Source of the DNA: Candidatus Desulfobacula maris
GTDB taxonomy: Bacteria; Desulfobacterota; Desulfobacteria; Desulfobacterales; Desulfobacteraceae
Direction: 5' to 3'
Assembly: GCA_014383445.1 (NCBI GenBank)
Contig: JACNHV010000389.1
Span: 1-64,000, forward strand
DNA length: 64,000 bases
Below are positions 1-9,168 of this stretch, in pieces. Numbering within the stretch: position 1 is the stretch's first letter; every line of letters starts with the position of its first letter. Under the pieces are notes generated by a model. That model was not told the DNA's origin, searched no databases, and worked only from the letters and a program-made list of their open reading frames with translations. The position numbers were made by a program, and so were the translations under genes.

Positions 1-26
1 AAAAAACATTCCAAGAGATAAATCAA

Positions 27-1829
27 ATGAAAAAAACAAAATTTATTATCCTGTTATTATTTTTGCTTGTGCTTGTCGGAATCGTTTTGATTTCCTATGC
101 ACAATTTAAAAAGGAAACTATTAAAGATTACAAGCAGATCAAGGAGAGTGGTCGAAGCCTTATCGGCATGTTGAGCCTGCCTTCCACAGCTTCTCTTTTA
201 TCCGGACCAAACGATTATTTTTTCCGGGAGCTTTCGCAAAACGCCATAAGTAATAAGATTGCCTATTGCATTATCCATGATGCCCAGAGAAAGCCTGTCC
301 TTTTATTCTCGCCTGAGAACATTGACCAGCAGGTGCCGGATATCATCATAAATAAATCTTTGTTGGAATCCGGCTTTATCATGCAGGATTTTTTAACCAC
401 GGACGGACATGAGCTCATTGAATTTGCCAAACCCGTGTTTGCTGACAAAAAAATTGCCGCTGTTGTCAGGCTTGGACTTAAAGTAGCGGACAATAATTTT
501 TTTACCTATGAAAACCTTGTTCTGCCTTTTCAGATTGCTTTTTTTATCATGCTGGCACTGGTGTTTGGTTATTATTGGACGATCCTGTCGTTTAAGCATT
601 TGAAAACCATTAAACTGGCAGATGATGGGACACCTGGAATCAAACCAGGTAAAGGCGATGTTAAAGACATCATAGAAAACCTGGAAGCCTATCTGGCCAG
701 TGTAAAGGAAAAGACAAGTGAGGCTGAAACCCAGCGGCAGCAATTGGAATCCCGTCTTAAAATCAGCCAGTTTGAAAACAAACAATTTTTCAACATTTTT
801 AATGCCTTTGATTTTGGTATCCTGCTCATTGACAACAGGGAGATGGTTTTCTTTGCCAATACATATCTTCTGAATCTTTTAGGACAAAGCGCGGAAGACC
901 TTATTAATTCTTCCTATGATGAAGTTATTGAGCATGAAGACCTTAAAACCTTTATTATGCAGCGCGGTTCTGCCGAGGGGCACCTGATTTCCAAGCATAT
1001 GAAAATAACCTTTGAAAAAACCGATCCTGGTCAGTTTTTTCAAGCCTCTTCATACAATATCACGGATGCCGAAGGATCTTTGTTTATTCGGCTTATCATG
1101 GTGGTGAATATTTCCAGGGAAAAAGAAGCTGAAAAAGCACAACAGGATTTTATCAGCCACATTGCCCACGAATTAAGAACGCCCTTGACCAATATCAAGG
1201 CCTATAATGAAATGATGATGGATGGTGAAATCAACAATGCTGAAATGCAGAAGGAATTTTTTAATACCATCAATGATGAGACAAACCGTCTGGCTAAACT
1301 GATTTCAAGTATTCTGGAGCTTGCTGAAAGTGAAATGGGTCAGCTCACGATTACAAAAGATATGGTCAAGACGGACTGGCTCATGGAGGGATGTATTGAA
1401 GCTGTGGAGGCAGTGGCCAAAGAAAAGAACATTACAATTGAAAGACAGGTCCCGGATAATTTCCCCAAAGTAATGGGGGACAAGGAGATGCTCAAATCTG
1501 CCCTTATTAATATATTGGGAAATGCAGTAAAATATTCACCAGAATCTGCAAGGATTACATTTGCCATCAAGGAAGCCGATGACATGGTTGTCTTTGAAAT
1601 CAATGATACGGGGTATGGTATGGATGAAAAGGATTTGCCCCATATTTTTGAAAAATTTTACCGGTCTGAAAATGAAGATGTCGTGGAACAGACGGGCAGC
1701 GGGCTGGGCCTTGCCATTACTGCTGAGATCATTAAAACCCATGATGGTTTTATTGAGGTCCAAAGTGAACTTGACAAAGGAAGCCAGTTCACGATAAAAA
1801 TACCAAAGGGAGATTTACTCATTGGATAA
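27..1829 (+). CDS. membrane sensor histidine kinase with PAS domain
   Basis: A 600-aa transmembrane kinase that probably starts the signalling cascade of this locus. One membrane helix lies at about residues 5-25 and a second at about 168-190, leaving a roughly 140-residue extracytoplasmic sensor between them. A coiled linker (220-250), a PAS-like domain (about 255-365), the dimerisation/phosphoacceptor domain (FISHIAHELRTPL, acceptor His381) and a HATPase_c domain (N box NILGNAVKYS, G boxes DTGYGMD and GSGLGLAI) follow in order. The 3' end overlaps the next gene, a lone receiver protein, by 8 bp, so the two are probably cognate. The stimulus is unknown. The ATG is close to the window edge, so an upstream gene in the same operon cannot be excluded. 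Confidence 0.9.
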   Translation: MKKTKFIILLLFLLVLVGIVLISYAQFKKETIKDYKQIKESGRSLIGMLSLPSTASLLSGPNDYFFRELSQNAISNKIAYCIIHDAQRKPVLLFSPENIDQQVPDIIINKSLLESGFIMQDFLTTDGHELIEFAKPVFADKKIAAVVRLGLKVADNNFFTYENLVLPFQIAFFIMLALVFGYYWTILSFKHLKTIKLADDGTPGIKPGKGDVKDIIENLEAYLASVKEKTSEAETQRQQLESRLKISQFENKQFFNIFNAFDFGILLIDNREMVFFANTYLLNLLGQSAEDLINSSYDEVIEHEDLKTFIMQRGSAEGHLISKHMKITFEKTDPGQFFQASSYNITDAEGSLFIRLIMVVNISREKEAEKAQQDFISHIAHELRTPLTNIKAYNEMMMDGEINNAEMQKEFFNTINDETNRLAKLISSILELAESEMGQLTITKDMVKTDWLMEGCIEAVEAVAKEKNITIERQVPDNFPKVMGDKEMLKSALINILGNAVKYSPESARITFAIKEADDMVVFEINDTGYGMDEKDLPHIFEKFYRSENEDVVEQTGSGLGLAITAEIIKTHDGFIEVQSELDKGSQFTIKIPKGDLLIG

Positions 1830-2205
1830 TAAAAAAACCATTCTCATTATAGACGATGATGTCCATATCCGGCGGATACTGGAAATCAAGATCAAGCACA
1901 GCGGGTATGATACCCTGACTGCAAAGAATGGAAAGCAGGGTCTGGAAATCATCCAGAATCAAAAACCCGATGCCGTGATTTCTGATTTAAACATGCCCAG
2001 GCTTGACGGCAAAGAACTTTGCATAATGACCAATCCCTTAAAAAAAGACCGCCCTTTTTTTACCATCATCATCACGGCGCGGATCAATCCCCATGAACAG
2101 AAATGGATCGATGAAATGCAGGACACCATTTTTATGGAAAAACCCTTCAGCCCGTCAAAGATAATAGAAGCCCTTGCCCAGTATTTTGAATGGACAACTT
2201 TATGA
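1822..2205 (+). CDS. single-domain response regulator (receiver only)
   Basis: A 127-aa CheY-like receiver domain with no output domain. The acidic pocket (IIDDD, residues 9-13), the phosphoacceptor Asp55 (ISDLNMPRLDG) and the conserved Lys107 (MEKPF) are all present. The start is a TTG inside the end of the kinase gene, with an 8-bp overlap, which implies translational coupling. As a stand-alone receiver it presumably acts by protein contact, perhaps on the HD-GYP or STAS proteins encoded just downstream. That partnership is inferred only from position. Confidence 0.88.
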   Translation: MDNKKTILIIDDDVHIRRILEIKIKHSGYDTLTAKNGKQGLEIIQNQKPDAVISDLNMPRLDGKELCIMTNPLKKDRPFFTIIITARINPHEQKWIDEMQDTIFMEKPFSPSKIIEALAQYFEWTTL

Positions 2206-2226
2206 AGATACCCAGGAATATTTTTT

Positions 2227-3711
2227 ATGAAATCAACGGGTTTTGAAGAGATACTTTCCGGGTTCTCAAAAATATCACCTCTGAAGTTTGAGATCTGGAA
2301 TGAAAAGGGTGCTGTCGGAGCCTGTGATCCTGGGGACCTTAAAGGGGTAAGACAATTTTTACCCGGGATAGCGGCCCGTGTTTATGAAGCCGAAGATTTC
2401 CGGCACGAGGAGACTGAAACTCAGGACGGGCTGTTCGGCCTTCCTTTGTTTGATGACGATATCATTGCCGGCGTTCTTCTGGCTTATTTTTCCAACGCCC
2501 ATGATAATGCACAGGTAAGCTGTCCAGATCCTGAGGATGCAAAAACGCTTTTAACCCGGATTGCCGGCATGATCGAAGAAAGATGGGATATGCAAAAGGA
2601 ATCTGATACATTGATCAACGAGCTTGACAAAAGCTATGAATCCCTTCATCTGTATTCAAATGTGGCAACCCAGATAAAAACCCTTAATTTTTCAAGCCAG
2701 ATGATCCTCCATCTGCTCAATGAAATCAAAGAAAATATCAGGATGGACATGGTATTTTCCATCATGCCGGACCGGCCTGATTATTCTGAGATTGTCTGCA
2801 AAGAGGAGGTTAAGATAAAAGATGAGAAGGGATTTGTAGCATCCTTGATTAAGGCCGTTGAAAAGAGCGATAAGGCTCTTGAGGAGGGTTATTTTATTGT
2901 AAATAATTCAACGGATGAAAAATTGTTTTCAAAGATCCATAAAGACCCCTTCAGGTTTCTTGCCGTAAAAATCATGCACAATGAAAGCTTTTATGGGTGG
3001 CTTGGGATTTTCTCCTTTAGCATGGACGATATTATCAAGCGCAGCGAACTTCGCCTTCTGGTTTCCATTGCAGAACAGATCGGTGTGGTTATTGCCAATA
3101 CAGACCTGTACCATAATCTTGAAGATTTTGGCATCAATATCGTAAAATCCCTTATCGTAACCATTGAAGCCAAGGATGTTTACACGGGGGGCCATTCTGA
3201 ACGGGTGCATCATGTCAGTATGCTTATAGCCCAGGAGGCTGGAATCAGTGAGGAAGACAGGAAAGTTTTAAACTGGTCTGCCCTGCTCCATGATGTGGGT
3301 AAAATAGGCATTCCCGAAGCCATACTCAACAAGCCTGCCCGGCTGAGCGACAAAGAATATTCCATCATCAAAGGACACCCTTTAAAAGGCGCAGAAATAA
3401 TTTCGCCCCTGGATTATCTTGCAGGTTCTATTCCAGGGGTTCTCCATCACCATGAGGCCTATGACGGCACGGGTTATCCTTCCCGCATAAAAGGCCAAGA
3501 GATCCCTTTGTTTTCAAGGATCATTTCTGTTGCAGATACTTTTGACGCCATTACATCGGACCGGGCCTATAGAAAAGGCGCTTCCTTTGAAAAGGGACGT
3601 AAAATCATAAATGAAGTCTCAGGAACCCAGCTGGATCCTGAGATGGTTGCGGTTTTTAATAAGGTTTACAAGAGAGCAAGAACCTGGCTTGCAGAAGGGC
3701 AAATTAAATAA
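2227..3711 (+). CDS. HD-GYP domain cyclic-di-GMP phosphodiesterase
   Basis: A 494-aa soluble protein. The N-terminal two thirds looks like one or two divergent GAF-like sensor domains; the segment ending in LLVSIAEQIGVVIANTDLY is typical of a GAF C-terminal helix leading into an output domain. The C-terminal ~190 residues are a complete HD-GYP domain with GGHSERV, the HD pair in LLHDVGKIGIP, HHHEAYDGTGYP and SVADTFDAITSDRAYR. The family hydrolyses cyclic di-GMP. Its position two genes before an ATPase with a MshEN-type N-terminus, a known c-di-GMP-binding module, suggests that it tunes local c-di-GMP for the secretion/pilus machine. Confidence 0.9.
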   Translation: MKSTGFEEILSGFSKISPLKFEIWNEKGAVGACDPGDLKGVRQFLPGIAARVYEAEDFRHEETETQDGLFGLPLFDDDIIAGVLLAYFSNAHDNAQVSCPDPEDAKTLLTRIAGMIEERWDMQKESDTLINELDKSYESLHLYSNVATQIKTLNFSSQMILHLLNEIKENIRMDMVFSIMPDRPDYSEIVCKEEVKIKDEKGFVASLIKAVEKSDKALEEGYFIVNNSTDEKLFSKIHKDPFRFLAVKIMHNESFYGWLGIFSFSMDDIIKRSELRLLVSIAEQIGVVIANTDLYHNLEDFGINIVKSLIVTIEAKDVYTGGHSERVHHVSMLIAQEAGISEEDRKVLNWSALLHDVGKIGIPEAILNKPARLSDKEYSIIKGHPLKGAEIISPLDYLAGSIPGVLHHHEAYDGTGYPSRIKGQEIPLFSRIISVADTFDAITSDRAYRKGASFEKGRKIINEVSGTQLDPEMVAVFNKVYKRARTWLAEGQIK

Positions 3712-3712
3712 T

Positions 3713-4054
3713 ATGAGTCCCAGCGTCTCCATAAAAGATATTACCATTAAAAATATTAACGGCAAAACCGTTCTTGGCCCTGTTACCTCCCTGACCCATA
3801 AAAACTGTGAACAGCTGGAGCGGTTTTTTAAAAATCTTTTAGCCAAGGGTGTTGTGGATATTGTCATTGATATGAAATCCGTGCCCTTACTTGACAGCTG
3901 TGCCCTTGAACTTTTGGTGGAAATGCAGAAGCAGTTGAAAAAAAAAGGGCGGGACCTGATTATTTCAGATATGAATGATGTGTGCACAGACATATTGGTG
4001 TGTGTGAAATTGATCAATGAGTTCAAAGTCGTAACAACAAAGAAAGCTCGATAA
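3713..4054 (+). CDS. STAS domain protein (anti-sigma factor antagonist-like)
   Basis: A 113-aa STAS-fold protein with the usual pattern: a beta strand, VDIVIDMKSVPLLDSCALELLVEMQKQL as the conserved loop-helix, and ISDMNDVCTDILVCVKL near the end. In SpoIIAA-type proteins a Ser or Thr in the DSxA-type loop is phosphorylated; here the loop reads LLDSCALE. The ORF track starts at 3611, but the first 34 residues overlap the HD-GYP gene out of frame. The ATG at 3713, two bases after the previous stop, is preferred. The stop overlaps the next start (TAATG). It may link the two-component proteins to the secretion genes by partner switching, but no cognate kinase/phosphatase is in view. Confidence 0.82.
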   Translation: MSPSVSIKDITIKNINGKTVLGPVTSLTHKNCEQLERFFKNLLAKGVVDIVIDMKSVPLLDSCALELLVEMQKQLKKKGRDLIISDMNDVCTDILVCVKLINEFKVVTTKKAR

Positions 4055-5763
4055 TGAGCCCGAAAAACATGCCAAAAAGAATCAAGCTCGGGGAAATTCT
4101 GGTCCGCCAGAAAAAATTAACCCCTGGGAAACTTTTTGAACTTCTTGAAATTCAGTCCCAGACAGCCCAGAGTCTGGGGTATCTTCTTACCAAGCAGAAG
4201 ATCATCACAGATGAGGAATTGAACCATGCCCTGAGCGAACAGCTGGGCATCCCCCATATATCCCTGAGAAAAGGGATGGTTGATCCGGCAATCGTTGATA
4301 TCCTTCCAAAGGAAAAAGCCATCCAGATGAACGTGATCCCCATGTTCCGTGTGAACAATGTCCTGACGGTGGCCACCAGCGATCCCCATGATTTTTTCAA
4401 ACAGGATAAAATTGCCGAGATAACAAAGTTCCTTATCCAGCAGGTTTCCTGCTCCCGCGCTGATATCAATAAAGCCATTGAAGAATGCTATCAGGGACAG
4501 ATCAGCATTGATGATGTCATCTCCAGTGTTGACGAAGGCGAGCTTGCCTTTGTTGAAGAGAGCACGGAGGCCACGGTCAGTGAAATTGCAAAAATGGCCG
4601 AGGGAAGCCCCGTTGTAAACCTCACCAACCTGATCCTTCTCAAGGCAATTCGTAAAGCAGCCAGCGATATCCACATAGAGCCCCAGCAGGACAATTTCAT
4701 GGTAAGAGCCCGGGTAGACGGTATTCTCTATGAACTGATGACCCATGGGATGGAGCGCCATTCAGCTGTAGTGTCAAGGCTTAAGGTCATGGCAAGCCTG
4801 GATATTTCAGAGCGGCGAATGCCCCAGGACGGCAGGATCCAGGTCACGGTGGACGGCAGGCTTATAGATCTGCGGTTTTCTTCTCTGCCCGGCTATTATG
4901 GCGAAAAAGTGGTTTTAAGGATCCTGGACCGCAGTAAATCCGTACTGGATATCAACCGACTCGGGTTTGACCAGTCTTTGCTGGCCCTTTTCAAGGAACT
5001 GCTTAGAAGACCCTATGGCCTGATCATTGTCTGCGGTCCCACGGGAAGCGGCAAAACTACAACCCTGTATGCTGCCGTAAATCTTCTCAATACCATTGAA
5101 AAAAATATCGTTACCATTGAAGACCCCGTTGAATATCAGATCAGCGGCATCACCCAGGTTCCCGTGAAATCAGCCATAGGCCTCACCTTTGCCAGAATTT
5201 TAAGGCATGTCCTGCGCCAGGACCCGGATATTGTTCTTGTGGGAGAGATCCGGGACAGGGAAACGGCTAAAATTGCCATTGAGGCATCATTGACTGGCTG
5301 CCTTGTTCTTTCCACCCTGCATACCAATGACAGTCCCAGTACCATTACCCGGCTCCTTGAAATGGGGATAGAACCCTATTTGATTTCATCTTCCCTGCTG
5401 GCTTCAATCGGCCAGCGTCTGGCAAGGTCCATCTGCCCGAGCTGCAAGACTGATTTTTTCCCGCCCAAAGAAGTGATCCAGGCTCTGGGCTTTGATGAAA
5501 ATAAAAATCTTAAACTTATCCGGGGAAGGGGATGCACTTCGTGTTTTGACTCAGGATTCAAGGGCCGTATCGGTATCCACGAGATGCTGGTTAATGAACC
5601 AGGGCTTCAAAAGCTTATCTTAAGCAATCCAACCATTGACAGGCTCAAGGAATATCTTGATAAAAAAGGTTTTATAACCATGCAGCAGGACGGGTATAAA
5701 AAAGTTCTTGCAGGAGATACCACAATTGAAGAGGTGCAAATGCTGACCGTGGGGGAAGAGTAA
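4054..5763 (+). CDS. gspE: type II secretion/type IV pilus assembly ATPase with MshEN-like N-terminus
   Basis: A 569-aa GspE/PilB-family hexameric assembly ATPase. The N-terminus carries tandem motifs like those of the MshEN c-di-GMP-binding domain: KLGEILVRQKKLTPGKLFEL, then SLGYLLTKQKIITDEELNHA. The catalytic half has Walker A GPTGSGKTTT at about residues 328-337, the Asp box EDPVEYQ, Walker B DIVLVGEIRDRETA, the His box LSTLHTND, and a zinc-binding tetracysteine pair CPSC...CTSC. It should power pseudopilus or pilus extension from the cytoplasmic face. It overlaps the STAS gene by 1 bp and is 3 bp from the platform gene. A first-position Lys replaces the usual Arg of the MshEN RLG motif, so ligand binding is plausible but unproven. 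Confidence 0.93.
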   Translation: MSPKNMPKRIKLGEILVRQKKLTPGKLFELLEIQSQTAQSLGYLLTKQKIITDEELNHALSEQLGIPHISLRKGMVDPAIVDILPKEKAIQMNVIPMFRVNNVLTVATSDPHDFFKQDKIAEITKFLIQQVSCSRADINKAIEECYQGQISIDDVISSVDEGELAFVEESTEATVSEIAKMAEGSPVVNLTNLILLKAIRKAASDIHIEPQQDNFMVRARVDGILYELMTHGMERHSAVVSRLKVMASLDISERRMPQDGRIQVTVDGRLIDLRFSSLPGYYGEKVVLRILDRSKSVLDINRLGFDQSLLALFKELLRRPYGLIIVCGPTGSGKTTTLYAAVNLLNTIEKNIVTIEDPVEYQISGITQVPVKSAIGLTFARILRHVLRQDPDIVLVGEIRDRETAKIAIEASLTGCLVLSTLHTNDSPSTITRLLEMGIEPYLISSSLLASIGQRLARSICPSCKTDFFPPKEVIQALGFDENKNLKLIRGRGCTSCFDSGFKGRIGIHEMLVNEPGLQKLILSNPTIDRLKEYLDKKGFITMQQDGYKKVLAGDTTIEEVQMLTVGEE

Positions 5764-5766
5764 TAG

Positions 5767-6879
5767 ATGCCTATCACCATTCAATCCAAAGCCAGACCCG
5801 GTATTCAAAAGGGGAAGAAAAAGTCTTTCAGCTTCAGCAGTGGTTCAGTAAAACAAAAGGAACTGTTTTTTTTCCTGACCCAGCTGTCCCTGATGGTAGA
5901 GGTTGGCATTTCACTGAGCCGCGCCATTGAAACCATTCGAGTCCAGACAACCAATGATTATTTTAAAAAGATTCTGGAAGCAATGGTAAAGGATATTGAG
6001 GAAGGCCATCAGCTGTCTGCTGCAATGAGCCGTCATCCCAAGGTGTTTAAAAGTGTTTATGTCAACATGATACGGTCAGGAGAGACGGGCGGGTTTTTAC
6101 CCAGGGTAATTGACAGCATCATTGAAATGCTGGAAAAACAGCAGGCCATCCGATCCCGTCTTCGAGGCGCAATGGCCTATCCCATGGTTCTCTGCGGTCT
6201 GGCCTTTGTAGTAACCCTTTTTGTCCTCATTGGCATTCTGCCCAAATTCATGGTGTTTTTTGAAGGCAAATATCATATCCTGCCGCCCACAACAAGGATT
6301 ATGATGGGTTTAAGTGTTTTTCTGCGGTCCTATTGGTGGGGTTGTATCCTGGGTGCTGTAGGTCTTGTGGCAGGGATCAGGGTTTATCTGTCATCAAAAG
6401 CCTTTGCCCTTCACAGGGACTGGCTTGCCATTCATGTTAAACTGTTTTCAAAATTGTCCAATAATATTTATACGGGGTTTTTTCTGCGAACCCTGGGGAC
6501 CATGCTGGAGAACGGTATCCCTCTGGCAGATGCTATTTCCATTGCCGGCAATACCATTGAAAATACCTATTATAAAGCATATGTGGAAAATATCCGTACC
6601 ATTATTGAAGAAGGCGGTCATTTTTCAAAGGGGTTTGCCTTAAATAAAAATATCCATGAATCTGTAAAGCAGATGATCACCGTGGGAGAGGATGTGGGAA
6701 AACTGCCTGAGGTCATGCTCAAGTTATCCAAAGTATATGAAAGCGAAACAGAAGAGAGCCTGAATCAGATAGCTTCCTTGATTGAACCCATTGCCCTGGT
6801 CTTCATGGGAATTGTTGTTTTTATTATTGTATCCTCCATTATTCTTCCCATGTTCCGCCTTGCCGGGGCCATGAAATGA
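5767..6879 (+). CDS. gspF: type II secretion/type IV pilus inner-membrane platform protein
   Basis: A 370-aa GspF/PilC-family protein. It has two T2SSF domains, each beginning with an FFLTQLSLMVEVGISLSRAIE- or FFLRTLGTMLENGIPLADAIS-type helix, and each contains the conserved SGETGGFLP or VGEDVGKLPEV segment. Three hydrophobic stretches (about 165-185, 215-235, 340-362) are the membrane anchors. The protein connects the ATPase to the assembling pseudopilus. It follows gspE by 3 bp. A 115-bp AT-rich spacer separates it from the pseudopilin genes, so the pseudopilins may also have their own promoter. Confidence 0.93.
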   Translation: MPITIQSKARPGIQKGKKKSFSFSSGSVKQKELFFFLTQLSLMVEVGISLSRAIETIRVQTTNDYFKKILEAMVKDIEEGHQLSAAMSRHPKVFKSVYVNMIRSGETGGFLPRVIDSIIEMLEKQQAIRSRLRGAMAYPMVLCGLAFVVTLFVLIGILPKFMVFFEGKYHILPPTTRIMMGLSVFLRSYWWGCILGAVGLVAGIRVYLSSKAFALHRDWLAIHVKLFSKLSNNIYTGFFLRTLGTMLENGIPLADAISIAGNTIENTYYKAYVENIRTIIEEGGHFSKGFALNKNIHESVKQMITVGEDVGKLPEVMLKLSKVYESETEESLNQIASLIEPIALVFMGIVVFIIVSSIILPMFRLAGAMK

Positions 6880-6994
6880 TTTTTTTTTTAAAAAAATGCA
6901 TTTTCCTCTTGAAATTTATATTTTAATGGTGCAAGAATACGTTCAACATTAGAAAATTCATAAAATTCAGTATAAATAATTCATGGAGGAGCAC

Positions 6995-7552
6995 GTGATC
7001 AATCAAAAAAAAGATCGAAAAACAAAGTTCGGAAATCATGGATTCACATTGATTGAAATTTTGATTGTGGTTATGGTACTGGGTATTTTAGCCATGGTAA
7101 TTGTGCCTCAGATTACTGTTTCCACGCAGGATGCAAAGGTGAGTACTTTGCAGACGAACCTGAGTGCAATGAGAAATGCAATTGAATTATATGCTGTCCA
7201 GCATAACGGTGCCTATCCAGGGCTCTACGATGGAGTAACTGCAGGGGCCACCCCGACTTTATCTATAGCTGGTAATGTTGTCGCTGCTTTTACTAATCAG
7301 TTAACACAATACACAGACATTAATGGTATTTTTGCTGTAACTAAAGACAGTACCTACAAATTTGGTCCTTATCTCAAAGGCGCAGCACTGCCGACTAATC
7401 CTTTTACTGACTCGGCAACGGTTGCTTGCGATATTGCTATAGACGTTATTACAACAAAAGCATTAACTGTTCCAGCCACCGCTTGGAAATTTTATGTTAT
7501 CACTGGAATTTTAATCGCTAATGACGGCGGTACCGGTCATATAGATCTTTAA
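6995..7552 (+). CDS. gspG: major pseudopilin (GspG-like prepilin)
   Basis: A prepilin-type protein of about 185 aa. A short basic leader ends in Gly before FTLIEILIVVMVLGILAMV; the Gly-Phe cleavage site and Glu5 are both present, so a prepilin peptidase should process and methylate it. The body has the YPGLYDG and GPYLKGAALPTNPF motifs of GspG-like pseudopilins. The track starts at ATG 6983. That ATG overlaps the GGAGGAG ribosome-binding sequence, which is ideally spaced for the in-frame GTG at 6995, so the GTG is preferred. It is probably the major subunit of the pseudopilus. The gene is visibly more AT-rich than its neighbours. Confidence 0.87.
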   Translation: MINQKKDRKTKFGNHGFTLIEILIVVMVLGILAMVIVPQITVSTQDAKVSTLQTNLSAMRNAIELYAVQHNGAYPGLYDGVTAGATPTLSIAGNVVAAFTNQLTQYTDINGIFAVTKDSTYKFGPYLKGAALPTNPFTDSATVACDIAIDVITTKALTVPATAWKFYVITGILIANDGGTGHIDL

Positions 7553-7569
7553 TACTGGTTAATTTTTTC

Positions 7570-8124
7570 ATGGCTGGGAGTTCAATAAAAAAGAATGGAT
7601 TTACCCTTATTGAACTCCTCGTAATTGTCATGATCCTTGGTATTTTGCTCATGGCGGGCGTACCAGCTTTAACTTCCGTCATGGCAGACAGCAAACTTTC
7701 ATCAGCCGGCACGATCATGGTCAGTGCTATTGAATACACGGCCAGCCTCAGCATCAAATATAAGCGGCCCTTCCAGTTTGAGGCTGATGTAAACAACAAT
7801 TTTTTTCAAATCAAGGACACAGCCCCATACCCTGATCCGGATCCGGATCCGGGTGATCCTTCTGAAACCATCCGGTTGAATAACCTGCCCCCCGTCAATG
7901 GCGATGATATTGTTTTTAATCCTCTGGCAGGCACCTGGTATATTGTGGATTTTGATACAACGGGCAATTTTGACGGGGTTTCCATTGATTCCGGCCCGGC
8001 AGCTTTAAAATTTTTTCCGGACGGCCATTCCGCCTATACTGACAGTCAATATGTCTTAAGTCTTGGGGAACTTTCAAATACCATTACCATCAACGGAATC
8101 ACGGGGAGGATAACGGTTGATTAA
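7570..8124 (+). CDS. minor pseudopilin, GspH-like
   Basis: A 184-aa prepilin-type protein. The leader MAGSSIKKNG precedes FTLIELLVIVMILGILLMAG, with Glu5 present. A short DPDPDPGDP stretch sits mid-protein. The C-terminal beta-rich part (FFPDGHSAYT...GELSNTITINGITGRITV) matches the end of GspH/FimT-type minor pseudopilins, which typically finish in a ...G.v.. strand. It is 17 bp after the major pseudopilin and overlaps the next gene by 8 bp. It should form part of the pseudopilus tip complex with the next two genes. Confidence 0.85.
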   Translation: MAGSSIKKNGFTLIELLVIVMILGILLMAGVPALTSVMADSKLSSAGTIMVSAIEYTASLSIKYKRPFQFEADVNNNFFQIKDTAPYPDPDPDPGDPSETIRLNNLPPVNGDDIVFNPLAGTWYIVDFDTTGNFDGVSIDSGPAALKFFPDGHSAYTDSQYVLSLGELSNTITINGITGRITVD

Positions 8125-8518
8125 ATTGTCTTCATCCGGGTTTACCCTGTTTGAAATTATCGTGGCTATGTTTGTTATTTCCATTGCCGTCATTCCCATG
8201 ATGCAAAGCTTTGGCCCGACCATGATGACAGCAGGTGCCGTGGAAAAAACAGCTGTTCTGACAAATCAGGCCAGGGCAACCATGGAGCGCCTGCTGGCCC
8301 TAGATTTTGACACTTTGAAGTTAAAACTCGCTGAAGTCCAGCCCCTTTCCGGCAATGCTGTTTTTGGCGATTCAGATGAAACCTTTACTTTTGAAGCTGG
8401 CACTTATTCTCCTGCAATAACCATAAGTGATGCATCTGGGGATGCCAGTAAAACCCTTCTGGATCTGACTGTCAGCCTTGCAGGCATGAACTTTTCCACA
8501 AGAAAGGCAGACTATTGA
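8117..8518 (+). CDS. minor pseudopilin, GspI/PilV-like
   Basis: A 133-aa prepilin-type protein with a very short leader (MIKLSSSG) before FTLFEIIVAMFVISIAVIPM; Glu5 is present. The start is a TTG inside the end of the previous gene, with GGAGGA 6-11 bases upstream, so translation is probably coupled. The size and the LTNQARATMERLLALDF segment fit GspI/PilV. It overlaps the next gene by 4 bp. Its exact place in the tip complex is inferred from gene order. Confidence 0.83.
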   Translation: MIKLSSSGFTLFEIIVAMFVISIAVIPMMQSFGPTMMTAGAVEKTAVLTNQARATMERLLALDFDTLKLKLAEVQPLSGNAVFGDSDETFTFEAGTYSPAITISDASGDASKTLLDLTVSLAGMNFSTRKADY

Positions 8519-9168
8519 AGCCCCTTAAAAATAAAAAAGGATTTACCCTTTTTGAGCTCATCCTGGCAGTGGCTGTTCTGGGGCTGATCATGACATCCTT
8601 TCAAGGGATTCTGGGACAATCTCTTTCCACCCATAAGGATACCCAGGAAAAACTGGAACAGGTTTCCCAGGCAAGATTTGCCATGGACCGCATTGCCATG
8701 CTGATCAGGGAAACAGGTCTTATAAATATTCCTGTAGCAAAACTAACACTTGAATCCAGTGCCTCCTCCCTTGAGATTGAGGAGCGGATCATGAATTTTT
8801 ATAATAATTCTACTCACAGCTTTGTCCTGGCCGGGGATGCATATCTGGATGCAGATAATAACTATAATTATATTATCAATGATAATGTTACAACTGATCC
8901 CGTTGACTGGATCATCATCAGCCTGGATACAACGGATCCGGACAACACAAAACTTGTTGAACGACTGCCGGACTACAGCACGGCTGCTTTTGCCGATAAA
9001 ATGCCCGAAAGGATCCTGTGTGAAAACATAACTAAGTTTGAAGTTACCCGGGGCAGTGTTGATGAAAAACTTCATCATCTGATTAAAATTGAACTTGCTC
9101 TTGGCAGCGGAATCAATCAAATATCCTTTACAACAAGGGCCATTGCAGGAAAATTGCTTATATTATGA
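8515..9168 (+). CDS. minor pseudopilin, GspJ/PilW-like
   Basis: A 217-aa prepilin-type protein: leader LKPLKNKKG, then FTLFELILAVAVLGLIMTSF with Glu5, then a QARFAMDRIAMLIRETG helix typical of GspJ/PilW. The C-terminus is beta-rich. The start is TTG, overlapping the previous stop by 4 bp. The stop overlaps the start of the PilM-like gene (ATGATG). In T2SS and T4P systems this subunit sits at the fibre tip with GspI/PilV and GspK/PilX; the NHL-repeat protein encoded at 13343 may fill the last role here. Confidence 0.84.
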   Translation: MKPLKNKKGFTLFELILAVAVLGLIMTSFQGILGQSLSTHKDTQEKLEQVSQARFAMDRIAMLIRETGLINIPVAKLTLESSASSLEIEERIMNFYNNSTHSFVLAGDAYLDADNNYNYIINDNVTTDPVDWIIISLDTTDPDNTKLVERLPDYSTAAFADKMPERILCENITKFEVTRGSVDEKLHHLIKIELALGSGINQISFTTRAIAGKLLIL

